From Actinomycetes bacterium (GTDB lineage Bacteria > Actinomycetota > Actinomycetes > Actinomycetales > Dermatophilaceae): a stretch of 63,842 bases of DNA. How positions within the stretch are numbered: position 1 is the stretch's first letter; each line of letters starts with the position of its first letter. The stretch lies in NCBI GenBank assembly GCA_023420415.1, contig JAEZWF010000038.1:1-63842 (forward strand). Direction: 5' to 3'. A program made the position numbers and the translations under genes. This document shows, in pieces, positions 14,668-23,457 of this stretch. The notes below the pieces were generated by a model. It saw nothing but the letters and a program-made list of their open reading frames with translations. It was not told where the DNA came from and ran no database searches.

Positions 14668-16188
14668 ATGATCGGAAGCGTGCCCGAAGCCACACCGCCC
14701 CGCCCGCAGACGATCTCCTATCCCGCGAGCGACCGGGTGAGCAGTCGCAGCCCGCTCGAACCGGTCGAGCCGCACGTCGTGGTCCTGTTCGGCGCCACCG
14801 GCGACCTGGCCAGACGCAAGCTGCTGCCGGGCCTGGCCTACCTGGTGACCAGCGACCTCGCGCCCGACATCCGGGTCGTCGGCACGTCGCTGGAGGAGAT
14901 GGACGACGCGCAGTTCCGCGAGTTCGCAAAGCAGGCGATCGACGAGTTCGGGTCGCACAAGCTGACGGCGGAGCAGTGGGACGAGTTCGACGACCACCTG
15001 ACGTACGTGCCGCAGAGCGCCGGGCCGCAGGCGCTCGCCGACGCCGTGCACCGGGCGCAGGCGCAGCTGGGCGGCGACTCCAAGCTGCTGCTGCACTACC
15101 TGTCGGTGCCGCCGAAGGCCGCGGTGTCCGTGCTCAACACGCTGCGCGAGGCGGGGCTGGTCGACGGGTCGCGAGTGGTGATGGAGAAACCGTTCGGCAC
15201 CGACCTGAAGAGCGCGATCGCCTTGAACGACAAGGTGCACGAGACCTTCGACGAGGAACAGATCTTCCGGATCGACCACTTCCTCGGCAAGGAGGCGGCG
15301 CAGAACATCCTCGCCTTCCGGTTCGCCAACGGGCTGTTCGAGCCGATCTGGAACCGCAACTTCATCGACCACGTGCAGATCGACATCCCCGAGACCCTCG
15401 GGCTGGACGAGCGCGCCAACTTCTACGAGTCGACCGGCGCCTACAAGGACATGGTCGTCACGCACCTGTTCCAGGTGATGGCGTTCGTGGCGATGGAGCC
15501 GCCGACCGCGCTGGAGCCGCGCGCCATCTCGGAGGAGAAGAACAAGGTCTTCCGATCGCTGCTGCCGATCGACCCCGACGACGTGGTGCGCGGCCAGTTC
15601 GCCGGCTACACCTCACTGAAGGGCGTCGCACCGGACTCCGACACCGAGACGTTCATCGCGCTCAAGGTAGGGCTCGACAACTGGCGGTGGGCCGGCGTGC
15701 CGTTCTACCTGCGCACCGGCAAGAAGATGGCCGAGGGGGCGCGGATCATCTCGATCGCGTTCAAGGAGGCCCCGCGGTCGATGTTCCCCCACAACTCGGG
15801 CGTGGGCTCGGCGGGACCGGACCACCTGACGTTCGACCTCGCCGACGAGTCGAAGGTGTCGTTGTCGTTCTACGGCAAGCGGCCCGGGCCGGGCATGCGG
15901 CTGGAGAAGCTGTCGATGCAGTTCTCCACGCGCGAGACCGAACGGGCCGGTGACGTGCTCGAGGCCTACGAGCGGCTCATGCTCGATGCGATGCGCGGCG
16001 ACCACACGCTGTTCACCACCGCGGAGGGCATCGAGTCGCTGTGGGAGCGCTCGCAACCGCTGCTCGACGACCCGCCGGAGGTCAAGCCCTACCCCGAGGG
16101 GTCCTGGGGCCCGAACGCCATCCACCAGCTGATCACCCCGCACGCGTGGCGGCTGCCGTTCGAACGCGCCTGGCGCGAGAAGAAGTAG
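14668..16188 (+). CDS. zwf: Glucose-6-phosphate 1-dehydrogenase
   Basis: A 506-residue oxidoreductase of the pentose phosphate pathway (glucose-6-phosphate to 6-phosphogluconolactone, reducing NADP+). The nucleotide loop is LFGATGDLARRKLLP, followed by EKPFGTD and the substrate site RIDHFLGKEA with its catalytic His; full length. No other pentose phosphate gene adjoins, and tal/tkt are absent from the window, so this is a solitary zwf. A GTG at 14644 in the same frame, or the GTG 15 bases downstream, are alternative starts; none has a convincing ribosome site. Confidence 0.95.
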   Translation: MIGSVPEATPPRPQTISYPASDRVSSRSPLEPVEPHVVVLFGATGDLARRKLLPGLAYLVTSDLAPDIRVVGTSLEEMDDAQFREFAKQAIDEFGSHKLTAEQWDEFDDHLTYVPQSAGPQALADAVHRAQAQLGGDSKLLLHYLSVPPKAAVSVLNTLREAGLVDGSRVVMEKPFGTDLKSAIALNDKVHETFDEEQIFRIDHFLGKEAAQNILAFRFANGLFEPIWNRNFIDHVQIDIPETLGLDERANFYESTGAYKDMVVTHLFQVMAFVAMEPPTALEPRAISEEKNKVFRSLLPIDPDDVVRGQFAGYTSLKGVAPDSDTETFIALKVGLDNWRWAGVPFYLRTGKKMAEGARIISIAFKEAPRSMFPHNSGVGSAGPDHLTFDLADESKVSLSFYGKRPGPGMRLEKLSMQFSTRETERAGDVLEAYERLMLDAMRGDHTLFTTAEGIESLWERSQPLLDDPPEVKPYPEGSWGPNAIHQLITPHAWRLPFERAWREKK

Positions 16189-16205
16189 CCCCGCCCCCCC
16201 GAGGG

Positions 16206-17135
16206 TCAGGTGGGGGTGCGCAGGTCGCGGAGCCAGGCACGGGCGTCGGCGAACGCCGCGTCCGTGGTGACCGGGCTGACCTGCACCGCGGTGCCGTGCG
16301 CCGCGGGATAGCTGCCGAGGAACCGCACGTCGGCGCACACCCGCTTGAGTCCCAGCAGCGCCTCCCCCACCCGCTCGTCGAGGACGTGTCCCTCGATGTC
16401 GATCGAGAAGCAGTAGGACCCCATCGACTCCTTGGTCGGACGCGACTCCAACCGTGACAGGTTGATGCCGCGCACCGAGAACTGCTCGAGCAGCTCGAGC
16501 AGACCGCCCGCGTGGTCGTCACGCTGGAACAGCACGAGGGTCGTCTTGTCGGCACCGGTGCGCTTGGGCAGGGCACCGGGCCGCGCCACCAGCACGAAGC
16601 GGGTCACCGCGGCCGCGTTGTCGCCGATTCCCTCGGCGAGGACGTCGAGTCCGTGGTTGCGGGCAGCCACCGGGGCACAGACAGCAGCGTCGTATGCCGG
16701 TGAGTCGCCTTGCGCTGCAAGGCCTTCCGCCGCAGCGGCGGTGGACAGGGTCGGCACGTAGACCGCGTCGGGGAGGTTGGACTCCATCCACCCACGCACC
16801 TGCGCCCAGGCGTGCGAGTGGGTGCCGACGGCACGCACGTCCGCCAGCGGCATACCCGGCCGCGCAGCGAGCACGAAGGTGATGGGCACGAGCACCTCGG
16901 CCACCACGACGAGCGGGTCGCCGCTGGCGAGCGCGTCGAGGGTGGCACTGACACCGCCCTCGACGGAGTTCTCGATCGGCACCATCGCACCGTCGACCTC
17001 CCCCGCACGCAACAGCGCCAACGCCTGGTCGACCGAGCCGCACGGGCGCTGTTCGGCGCCGCGCGCCGGGGACCACGCATCGAGCGCCATCTGGGTGAAG
17101 GTGCCCTCGGGGCCGAGGTAGGCGTAGGTCGTCAT
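16206..17135 (-). CDS. pheA: Prephenate dehydratase with ACT domain
   Basis: A 309-residue enzyme converting prephenate to phenylpyruvate in phenylalanine biosynthesis. The N-terminus YAYLGPEGTFTQMAL is diagnostic; ENSVEGGVSATLDAL and TRFVLVARPG follow, then a C-terminal ACT domain (about residues 200-285) with GINLSRLESRPTK, the phenylalanine-sensing element for feedback inhibition. It lacks a chorismate mutase domain, as usual in actinobacteria. It lies 6 bases after the DUF4446 gene and is probably co-transcribed with it. It converges on zwf with only 17 bases between stops. Confidence 0.95.
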   Translation of the reverse strand: MTTYAYLGPEGTFTQMALDAWSPARGAEQRPCGSVDQALALLRAGEVDGAMVPIENSVEGGVSATLDALASGDPLVVVAEVLVPITFVLAARPGMPLADVRAVGTHSHAWAQVRGWMESNLPDAVYVPTLSTAAAAEGLAAQGDSPAYDAAVCAPVAARNHGLDVLAEGIGDNAAAVTRFVLVARPGALPKRTGADKTTLVLFQRDDHAGGLLELLEQFSVRGINLSRLESRPTKESMGSYCFSIDIEGHVLDERVGEALLGLKRVCADVRFLGSYPAAHGTAVQVSPVTTDAAFADARAWLRDLRTPT

Positions 17136-17141
17136 CGTCGC

Positions 17142-17558
17142 TCAGGCATCCTTCGAACCGGTGCGAGCGGAGGCCAGCGCCTGCTGTTCCTCCGGGGTCA
17201 GGGTCGCGTCCGACTCGCCCCCGACGACACCCTTGGCATAGGTGCGGGACTCACCGCGCGCGTGGATCGAGGACAGGACCAGGCCGTCACCCGAGTCGTC
17301 GACGACGGCGGCGCTGAACGACAGCCGGCCGCCCATGTCACCGAACGCGTCGTAACGGACCACCGCGACGTGCCGCAGCGCCTGGGCGATGTCGGCGCGC
17401 AGGGCGGCGAGGTCGCCGGCGCCGACCGGACGCTGGGTCTCCAGGGCGTGCAGGCGACGCTCGAGCCGGCGGGCGCGCGTGGTGGCGAGCGCGGCCAGGG
17501 CGAGCGCGGTGACGGCCACCGCGACCGCCACCGCGGCGATCAGGCTGGCGTCGGACAC
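17142..17558 (-). CDS. DUF4446 family protein
   Basis: A 138-residue protein with one N-terminal membrane helix (residues 5-27, Ala/Val-rich), a short basic coiled-coil-like stretch, and the conserved core VAVVRYDAFGDMGGRLSFSAAVVDDSGDGLVLSSIHARGESRTYAKGV of DUF4446. Function unknown; it is regularly found near pheA/serS in actinobacteria as far as I recall. The start is GTG, with TACGCT 6 bases upstream. Confidence 0.82.
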   Translation of the reverse strand: MSDASLIAAVAVAVAVTALALAALATTRARRLERRLHALETQRPVGAGDLAALRADIAQALRHVAVVRYDAFGDMGGRLSFSAAVVDDSGDGLVLSSIHARGESRTYAKGVVGGESDATLTPEEQQALASARTGSKDA

Positions 17559-17564
17559 CCGGCC

Positions 17565-17591
17565 AGCGTATTGGGGTCACGCGGATAGAGT
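17565..17591. promoter_or_regulatory. Divergent -10 boxes for DUF4446 and GDT1 genes
   Basis: TACGCT on the minus strand (17565-17570) lies 6 bases before the DUF4446 GTG; TAGAGT on the plus strand (17586-17591) lies 9 bases before the GDT1 ATG. Confidence 0.4.
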
Positions 17592-17600
17592 CGACGCGAC

Positions 17601-18218
17601 ATGGACTTCGACCTCGCCACCATGGCGATCGTCTTCGGCGCGATCTTCTTCGTGGAGCTGCCGGACAAGACGTTCGTCGCCACCCTCGTCCTCGCGACGC
17701 GGTACCGCCCGCTGTTCGTGTGGATCGGGGTGTGCCTCGCGTTCCTCGTGCAGACCCTCGTCGCGGTCACGATCGGCGGACTGCTGGCGCAGCTGCCGAA
17801 ACGACCGGTCGAGATCTTCGCCGCCGTCATGTTCCTCATCGGCGGCATCATCCTGCTGCGCGGCGCGAACAAGGCCGACGAGGAGGAGCAGGAGACCGAG
17901 GAGGAGTTCTCGCACAAGGGCGCTGCGCGGGCCGTGGGCCTCAAGGCGATCGCGGTGTCGTTCTCGATCCTCTTCCTCGCCGAGTGGGGCGACCTGTCGC
18001 AGATCCTCACCGCCAACATGGTGCTGCGCTTCCACGAACCCGTGTCCGTCTTCATCGGCGCGTTCGCCGCCCTGGCAACGGTGTCCGCGCTGGGGGCGGC
18101 GCTCGGCCGGGCGCTACTCGCCCGGGTGCGGCTGGCGCTGATCCGCCGGATCGGTGGCGTGGTCTGTCTCGTGCTCGCCTTCGTGACCGCCCTCCAGGTC
18201 GTCGGCGTCATCGGCTGA
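17601..18218 (+). CDS. TMEM165/GDT1 family cation transporter
   Basis: A 205-residue membrane protein of UPF0016/GDT1, thought to exchange Mn2+ or Ca2+ for protons. The two signature motifs are present, FFVELPDKTFVATL (near residue 18) and FLAEWGDLSQ (near residue 130), each on the first helix of a three-helix half. A central acidic loop (ADEEEQETEEEF) separates the halves. Full length and likely functional; a role in Mn2+ homeostasis is inference from the family. Confidence 0.9.
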   Translation: MDFDLATMAIVFGAIFFVELPDKTFVATLVLATRYRPLFVWIGVCLAFLVQTLVAVTIGGLLAQLPKRPVEIFAAVMFLIGGIILLRGANKADEEEQETEEEFSHKGAARAVGLKAIAVSFSILFLAEWGDLSQILTANMVLRFHEPVSVFIGAFAALATVSALGAALGRALLARVRLALIRRIGGVVCLVLAFVTALQVVGVIG

Positions 18219-18230
18219 CGCTTGTTGCCG

Positions 18231-18244
18231 GGTATGCCGCGTGG
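18231..18244. repeat. Long-form recurrent motif, reverse orientation
   Basis: Perfect GGTATGCCGCGTGG between the stop codons of two convergent genes, ending one base before the 2-hydroxyacid dehydrogenase stop. Confidence 0.85.
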
Positions 18245-19207
18245 TCACCTCGCGGGCGCGGCCACCACGTCGACGGGGTCACCCTCGGCAAACGCGAGCA
18301 CCTGGTCCGCCGCCGCGGCATACAGGGTCTCGAGCACGTCCTCCTCGACGTACCCGAGGTGCGGGGTGGCCGTGACCTGCGGCAGGGCCAGCAACGGATC
18401 AGCGGCACCGAGCACCGGCTCGTCGTCGAAGACGTCGACGGCGGCGCGGCCGGGGCGTCCCGCACGCAACGCCTGCTCCAGCGCTCCCGGCTCGACCAGT
18501 CCGGCGCGAGAAGTGTTGACGAACAACGCCTCCGGGCCCATGCGACGGAGGTCTTCGGCCGTCACGATGCCCCGGGTCGACTCGTTCAGAGGGAGGTGAA
18601 CCGACAGGACGTCGCTCGCGGCGAACAGGGACGCGCGGTCGGGCGCCACGGCATACCCCTGCTCGCGTGCCCGCTCGAGTGACCCGTCACGGCCCCACAC
18701 GAGGACCTCCATGCCGAAGGCCCGGCCATAGCGGGCCAGGTGCCCACCGATCCGGCCTAGCCCCCAGATGCCGAGCGTGCGACCAGCAAGCCGTCGTCCG
18801 ACCGTGTGCTGCCACTGACCGGCCCGTAGGCGCGCGGCCTCTTCGGGCAGGTTTCGCTGGGCCGCCAGGATGAGCGCCCACGTCAGCTCGGCCGTCGTCA
18901 CCGGGTCGCTCAGACCCCCAGCACTGACCGTGATGCCTTGCGCCGCAAGGGCATCGAGGTCGAGATGGGCTGTGCTGCGGCCGGTCTGGGTGACCAGCTG
19001 CACGGTTCGCAGCCGTTCGACGACCTCGCGCGGCAGCCCCGTCCGCTGCTGCAGGAGCACCACCGCGTCGAACCCGTCGAGTCGCGCGACGAGCTCGTCA
19101 CCGCGGACCGAGTCGGCGAACGCCACCACCTCGTGACCGGCCAGGCGACGCGCCGCCTCCGTCTGCGCGAAAGCTCCCGCAAAGTCGTCCAGGACCGCGA
19201 TCCGCAT
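18245..19207 (-). CDS. D-isomer-specific 2-hydroxyacid dehydrogenase
   Basis: A 320-residue NAD(P)-dependent oxidoreductase of the D-2-hydroxyacid family (formate/glycerate/phosphoglycerate dehydrogenase-like). The nucleotide motif is GLGRIGGHLARYGRAFGMEV; the catalytic Arg/Glu/His set is suggested by NTSRAGLVE, DVFDDEP and TPHLGYV. Keto-acid substrate unknown. The neighbouring sugar-acid locus on the same strand makes hydroxypyruvate or a related keto acid possible, but this gene has its own TAGGCT promoter 6 bases before the ATG and a strong hairpin separates it from that locus. Confidence 0.87.
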   Translation of the reverse strand: MRIAVLDDFAGAFAQTEAARRLAGHEVVAFADSVRGDELVARLDGFDAVVLLQQRTGLPREVVERLRTVQLVTQTGRSTAHLDLDALAAQGITVSAGGLSDPVTTAELTWALILAAQRNLPEEAARLRAGQWQHTVGRRLAGRTLGIWGLGRIGGHLARYGRAFGMEVLVWGRDGSLERAREQGYAVAPDRASLFAASDVLSVHLPLNESTRGIVTAEDLRRMGPEALFVNTSRAGLVEPGALEQALRAGRPGRAAVDVFDDEPVLGAADPLLALPQVTATPHLGYVEEDVLETLYAAAADQVLAFAEGDPVDVVAAPAR

Positions 19208-19213
19208 GGACTC

Positions 19214-19219
19214 AGCCTA
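19214..19219 (-). promoter_or_regulatory. -10 box of a leaderless promoter for the 2-hydroxyacid dehydrogenase
   Basis: TAGGCT on the minus strand, 6 bases before the ATG. Confidence 0.5.
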
Positions 19220-19245
19220 GGCGCCGAACGGGCCGCAGGTTGGGG

Positions 19246-19289
19246 CCGGTGGGCGTCGCCGTCGTGAGGGAAGCGGCGACGCCCACCGG
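19246..19289 (-). terminator. Hairpin terminator at the end of the sugar-acid locus
   Basis: Perfect inverted repeat with 15-base arms (19246-19260 and 19275-19289) and a 14-base loop, 11 bases beyond the stop of the beta-helix gene. Reads CCGGTGGGCGTCGCC in the left arm; no U tract. Confidence 0.8.
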
Positions 19290-19300
19290 GGTCGCGGGGA

Positions 19301-21790
19301 TCAGCGGGTCTGGATGCTGATCTCGTCGAGGGCGAAGGACTGGCCGATGCCGCGGGACTGGCTCGGGGTCTGCACCCGCACCTTCGTGGCACCCGTCCGC
19401 TCGACCTTGCCCTGGCCGACCAGCTGGTCGTCGAGGTAGACGGTGTAGGTCGACCCGGTGACGACCGCCTCGAGCGTCATCCACTCACCGACCGGGTAGG
19501 ACACCGACGTGTCGACCCAGCTCGAGCCGTCTGTGTACGACACCCCACCGCTGGCGTTGAGGCTGAGGCGCACCACGGGCGCGTTGGCCGCGTCGAGGAG
19601 CTGCAGACCCAGTGCGGCGTCGCTGCCGGTGGCCCGCAGGCGGCTCACCACCCGGACCGTCTCGGGCATCGGTGAGGTCGTCCAGACCGCGGCATTGGTG
19701 CCGGCCGCGACGTCCGCGCGCAGGGCGCGCTCACCAGCGACGTCTGCGACCACCGGGGGCTTGGTGCCACTGACCGCCCACCCGGTCGGCGGTGCACCGA
19801 CCGGCATCGCGTCGAACGTCTCGGACTGGGTTGTGGCCCATCCGGTCGTGTCACGGAACGTGATGGGCACGGTCAGCTCGCGAACGGTTGCGCCGGCCCG
19901 GGTGAGCGTCGCCGCGAGGGTGAGCCGGGCGTCGACCAGCTCCGGGCTGATCGTGCCCGTGACCGTGCGGTTCACGCTCTGACCGGGACGCAGCGCCGGC
20001 AGCTGGAGCGTCCCGCTGCCGACCGTCAGACCCTCCGACGCCGCAAACGACAGGCGCCAGCGCGGCATCACCGCGCCGCAGTCGTTGCTCACGGTGAAGG
20101 TCACCGCGACGGCGCGCTCCTTCGTGGTCACGGACCCCGGCGTGGCCGACAGGTCGGGCACGCACCCGTTCGCGACGGTGCGCGCCAGCCCGGGCCCCTG
20201 GTAGGCGCCGATGTTGGGCGACTGCGCCGGCGTGGGGCTGCCGAAGTAGTCCGGACCCGTGTAGCCCGTCCCCACACCCGCGGCCAGTGCGGAGCTGCCC
20301 TCTTGCAGACGGTATCCGTCAGCGGTAGGCACCCCACCGGCCATGAGCAGCACGGGAGCCGTCACGGTGTTCGTGGCAGTCGCCGGTGGCGTGGTGCCGT
20401 TGACGGCGTTGTGGTCGACGGTCATGCCGGCCGGGACGGTGAACGGAGCCGAGCCCGCACCCTCCTTGACGATGATGTTGTTGCGGATCGCCAGGTCGAT
20501 GGTGCGCGTGCCGTCATACACCTTGGGCGACAAGCCGGGACCGATGTAGATCGTGTTGTTCTCGAACACGCCGCGCGTCACCGGTCCACCACACCCGTGG
20601 AAGACCACGTGCTTGGTGCCGTCGTTGATGCTGATGTTGTTGCGGATGGTCACGTCGCTGCTGCCCGTGCCGTCGGGACACATCAGCAGGAAGCCACCGT
20701 CGTTGTTGCGAGAGATGTTGCGCTCCACCGTGATCCGGTGCGTGGCATGGTCGACGTCGTAGCCCTGGCTGTCGAAGGTGCCGAGGCCGCGCTCTGCGAT
20801 GTTCTCGCGCACGACGATGTCGTCGGCGTTCGCCATCCAGATGCCGGCGTTGTTGGACTTCGAGCGCCGGTTGAACCCGTCGAGCCGGTTGCCCTCGATC
20901 ACGCCACCGGCCACGCCCTTCATGACGATGCCGTCGCCACCGATGGACTTCAGCTGGTTGTCACGGAAGGTCATGTTGGTGTGCGGGAACCAGTTGGCGA
21001 AGCACATGCTTCCCTTCCAGCGCCCGAGCTCGGGGCGTGCGCACCAGTTCGACCAGGTGTAGATGCCCTGCCGGTCGACGTCCTCGATGCGGTTCTTCTC
21101 CACCACCAGCCCGTCGAAGGCGGTCGGCACCTGCGTGCCCTGCGCCTCGACGATGATGCCGCCGGAGGCGTTGGCGGCCTTGCCCACGAAGCTGCCGATG
21201 TTGCCCGGGTCGAGCACCGCGGGCAGCTCGCCCCGCACGTCGTGGATGTAGAGGTCGCGGACCACGACACCCTTCACGGTGCCGGCGTCCTTGCCGTAGA
21301 CGTACACCCCGCGGCGAACGGTCTTGTTGTCGCCGGGGGCGGTGAGCTCGAGCTCGGTGAGGCGCAGGTATGCCGTGGCGTCCATGAGGACGGCGTTGGT
21401 CGCACCGTCCGCGTTGATCACCGCACGCTTGGTCTGCGGGCCGTAGCCGGCGATGGTGATGGGCGCCTGTGCCGTGCCGTCACCCTGGGGGGCGAACTGC
21501 CCCAGGCACGTCGCGCCGCGGCGGAAGAGCATCGACTCGCCGGGCTGGAGCACCACGGCGTTGGCGGCCTCGATCGAGGTCAGGGGTGACTGGAGGGTGC
21601 CGTTGCCCGTGCCGTCTCGTGAGCAGTCGACGTAGTAGGTGCGGGCAGCCGCAGCGGTGTCCTGCGGTGCGGCCGAGGCGGGTGCCGTCGAGGTCGCCGC
21701 GATGGTGGCGGCGAGGACGGCAACACCCGCGAAGGGCCGCCATCGACCGGGTGAACTGCTGGATCTGCGGATGTTCTTGCGTAGCAACAC
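19301..21790 (-). CDS. Secreted right-handed beta-helix protein, probable polysaccharide-active enzyme
   Basis: About 829 residues. A twin-basic N-region and hydrophobic stretch (FAGVAVLAATIAATST) ending near PASAAP form a Sec signal. Residues about 50-530 are a parallel beta-helix with many short repeats (VVEKNRIEDV, VIEGNRLDGF, IRNNISIND, FENNTIYIGP), the fold of pectate/alginate lyases and related enzymes. An Ig-like domain (about 550-650) and a C-terminal concanavalin-like domain (DDQLVGQGKV) follow. No catalytic residues can be assigned. I start at the GTG at 21790 because AAGGAG lies 7 bases upstream; an ATG at 21817 adds nine residues. It follows the KDG kinase gene by 63 bases, suggesting it feeds that pathway with sugar acids. 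Confidence 0.78.
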   Translation of the reverse strand: MLLRKNIRRSSSSPGRWRPFAGVAVLAATIAATSTAPASAAPQDTAAAARTYYVDCSRDGTGNGTLQSPLTSIEAANAVVLQPGESMLFRRGATCLGQFAPQGDGTAQAPITIAGYGPQTKRAVINADGATNAVLMDATAYLRLTELELTAPGDNKTVRRGVYVYGKDAGTVKGVVVRDLYIHDVRGELPAVLDPGNIGSFVGKAANASGGIIVEAQGTQVPTAFDGLVVEKNRIEDVDRQGIYTWSNWCARPELGRWKGSMCFANWFPHTNMTFRDNQLKSIGGDGIVMKGVAGGVIEGNRLDGFNRRSKSNNAGIWMANADDIVVRENIAERGLGTFDSQGYDVDHATHRITVERNISRNNDGGFLLMCPDGTGSSDVTIRNNISINDGTKHVVFHGCGGPVTRGVFENNTIYIGPGLSPKVYDGTRTIDLAIRNNIIVKEGAGSAPFTVPAGMTVDHNAVNGTTPPATATNTVTAPVLLMAGGVPTADGYRLQEGSSALAAGVGTGYTGPDYFGSPTPAQSPNIGAYQGPGLARTVANGCVPDLSATPGSVTTKERAVAVTFTVSNDCGAVMPRWRLSFAASEGLTVGSGTLQLPALRPGQSVNRTVTGTISPELVDARLTLAATLTRAGATVRELTVPITFRDTTGWATTQSETFDAMPVGAPPTGWAVSGTKPPVVADVAGERALRADVAAGTNAAVWTTSPMPETVRVVSRLRATGSDAALGLQLLDAANAPVVRLSLNASGGVSYTDGSSWVDTSVSYPVGEWMTLEAVVTGSTYTVYLDDQLVGQGKVERTGATKVRVQTPSQSRGIGQSFALDEISIQTR

Positions 21791-21853
21791 GAATCGCTCC
21801 TTTGCGATGAAGGACATGCTCCGGACCCAGGCCCGCGTCCATCGACGACGGCG

Positions 21854-22807
21854 TCAACGCACGATGTCGTCGGCGTCGAACAGGGCCTGCACCTCCTCCC
21901 TGGTGGGCAGGCCCTCCCAGTCGCCGTCGCAGGAGATCGCGACAGCGGCCACGGCGGCACCGAGCCGCAGACAGGCCTCCAGGGTTCCCTCACGACTTGC
22001 CTCGGCGAGGTAGCCGGCGACGAAGGCGTCACCGGCTCCCACCGGGTCGATCACGGTGACCGGGTATGCCGCCTGCTCCAGTGAGCGGCGCGTACCGGCT
22101 TCGAGGGCGAGCACCCCCTGTTCGCCACGCTTGAGCACGACGGTCCCCGCCGTGACGTCGGCCAGCTGACGCACCGCCGCGGCGTCGTCCCGAGTGGGAC
22201 GACCGGTGAGCAGCTCAGCCTCCGAACGGGTGGCGAAGACGACGTCGGCGCGCTCGGCCAGGCCACGTAGCGGTCCGGCCGCTTCGTCCGAGGACCACAA
22301 CCGGGTGCGGTGGTTGACGTCGAAGCTGACCTTGGTGCCCGCCGCCACCGCCGCGTCCACCGCAGCCTCGACCGCCTCGGCGGCCGACGGTGAGAGGGCG
22401 GGCGTGATGCCGGTGACGTGCAGCCACCGGCTCTCACCGAGCACCGCGGCGTTCACCTGGTCGGCTGCGAGCTGCGAGCCGGCCAGCCCGGCGCGGTAGT
22501 AGTGGACTCGCGTGGTCGCCGCGGTGCGTCGTTCCTTGATCATGAGACCCGTTGCGGCAGTGCGGCGTTCGGCTCGGACGTCGACACCCTCGGCTCGCAG
22601 GCGCGCGATGACGAGCTCGCCCAGCTCGTCCTCGCCCAAGGAACCGACCCAGCGCGCGGTGCCGCCCAGGCGGCATACCCCGATCGCCACGGTGCTCTCG
22701 GCGCCCGCCACGGTGAGGCGGCCCGACGTGGCGGCGCGCAGCGGACCGACGCGTTCTGGGGCGAGCACTGCCATCGTCTCGCCCAGCGTGACCACGTCCA
22801 GCGTCAT
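21854..22807 (-). CDS. kdgK: 2-dehydro-3-deoxygluconokinase (PfkB family)
   Basis: A 317-residue sugar kinase of the ribokinase/PfkB family, probably phosphorylating 2-keto-3-deoxygluconate (or the galactonate isomer) to KDPG. Seen: the N-terminal VVTLGETMAVLAPE, LTVAGAESTVAIGVCRLG, and the C-terminal signature IDPVGAGDAFVAGYL with the catalytic Asp. The start overlaps the stop of the aldolase gene by 4 bases, the expected partner using its product. The assignment to KDG rather than another hexose derivative rests on this neighbour. Confidence 0.85.
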   Translation of the reverse strand: MTLDVVTLGETMAVLAPERVGPLRAATSGRLTVAGAESTVAIGVCRLGGTARWVGSLGEDELGELVIARLRAEGVDVRAERRTAATGLMIKERRTAATTRVHYYRAGLAGSQLAADQVNAAVLGESRWLHVTGITPALSPSAAEAVEAAVDAAVAAGTKVSFDVNHRTRLWSSDEAAGPLRGLAERADVVFATRSEAELLTGRPTRDDAAAVRQLADVTAGTVVLKRGEQGVLALEAGTRRSLEQAAYPVTVIDPVGAGDAFVAGYLAEASREGTLEACLRLGAAVAAVAISCDGDWEGLPTREEVQALFDADDIVR

Positions 22808-23457
22808 CGCACCGCCTCGCGCCAGGCCCAGGCTCGCGCCGCCAGTGCGTCGAGGTCACCGGTCTCTAGGGCGTCACCGACCAGCGGCGACCCCACGCCG
22901 ACGGCGCACGCGCCGGCACTCAGCCAGCCCGGTGCATCGGTCAGACCCACCCCGCCCGTGGGGACGAACCGCAGCCCGGGGAACGGGCCGAAGAGCTGCC
23001 CGAGCAGGCCCGGCGTCGCCTGGGATGCCGGGAAGAGCTTGATGTGGCTGGCACCTGCCTGCTGACAGGCCAGGACCTCGGTGGCGGTGAAAGCCCCTGG
23101 GAGAGAGACGATCCCGTGCTCAACCGCGACCGCCACGACGTCGAGGCAGGTGGCCGGCGACACGAGGAACTGCGCACCGGCAGCGACGGCGTCACGAGCC
23201 TGGGCGGCGGTGAGCACCGTGCCGGCACCGACGAACGCCGAGTCACCGAGCCGCTCACGAGCCGAAGCGATCGCCTCGAGCGCACCAGGGGTCGTCAACG
23301 GCAGCTCCAGCACGTCGATGCCCTGCCCGACCAGGGTCGCCGCAGCGTCCACCAGGTGGGTCGGTGCGGAAGCTCGCAGGATCGCCACGACGTGAGTGCG
23401 CTCGATCGCCGCAGAGACAGCCTCCAGGAGGGGAGCGGTCGTGGGTTCGGACGTCAT
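22804..23457 (-). CDS. eda: KDPG/KDPGal aldolase family protein
   Basis: A 217-residue class I aldolase cleaving 2-keto-3-deoxy-6-phosphogluconate (or -galactonate) to pyruvate and glyceraldehyde 3-phosphate. The Schiff-base lysine is in HIKLFPAS; VGAGTVLTAAQA and VPTGGVGL form the phosphate site; the glutamate is in VLELPLTTPGALEAI. That last segment differs from typical Eda, so KDPGal specificity is possible. It overlaps the transporter ATPase gene upstream and kdgK downstream by 4 bases each, so it lies in the middle of a coupled operon. Confidence 0.87.
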   Translation of the reverse strand: MTSEPTTAPLLEAVSAAIERTHVVAILRASAPTHLVDAAATLVGQGIDVLELPLTTPGALEAIASARERLGDSAFVGAGTVLTAAQARDAVAAGAQFLVSPATCLDVVAVAVEHGIVSLPGAFTATEVLACQQAGASHIKLFPASQATPGLLGQLFGPFPGLRFVPTGGVGLTDAPGWLSAGACAVGVGSPLVGDALETGDLDALAARAWAWREAVR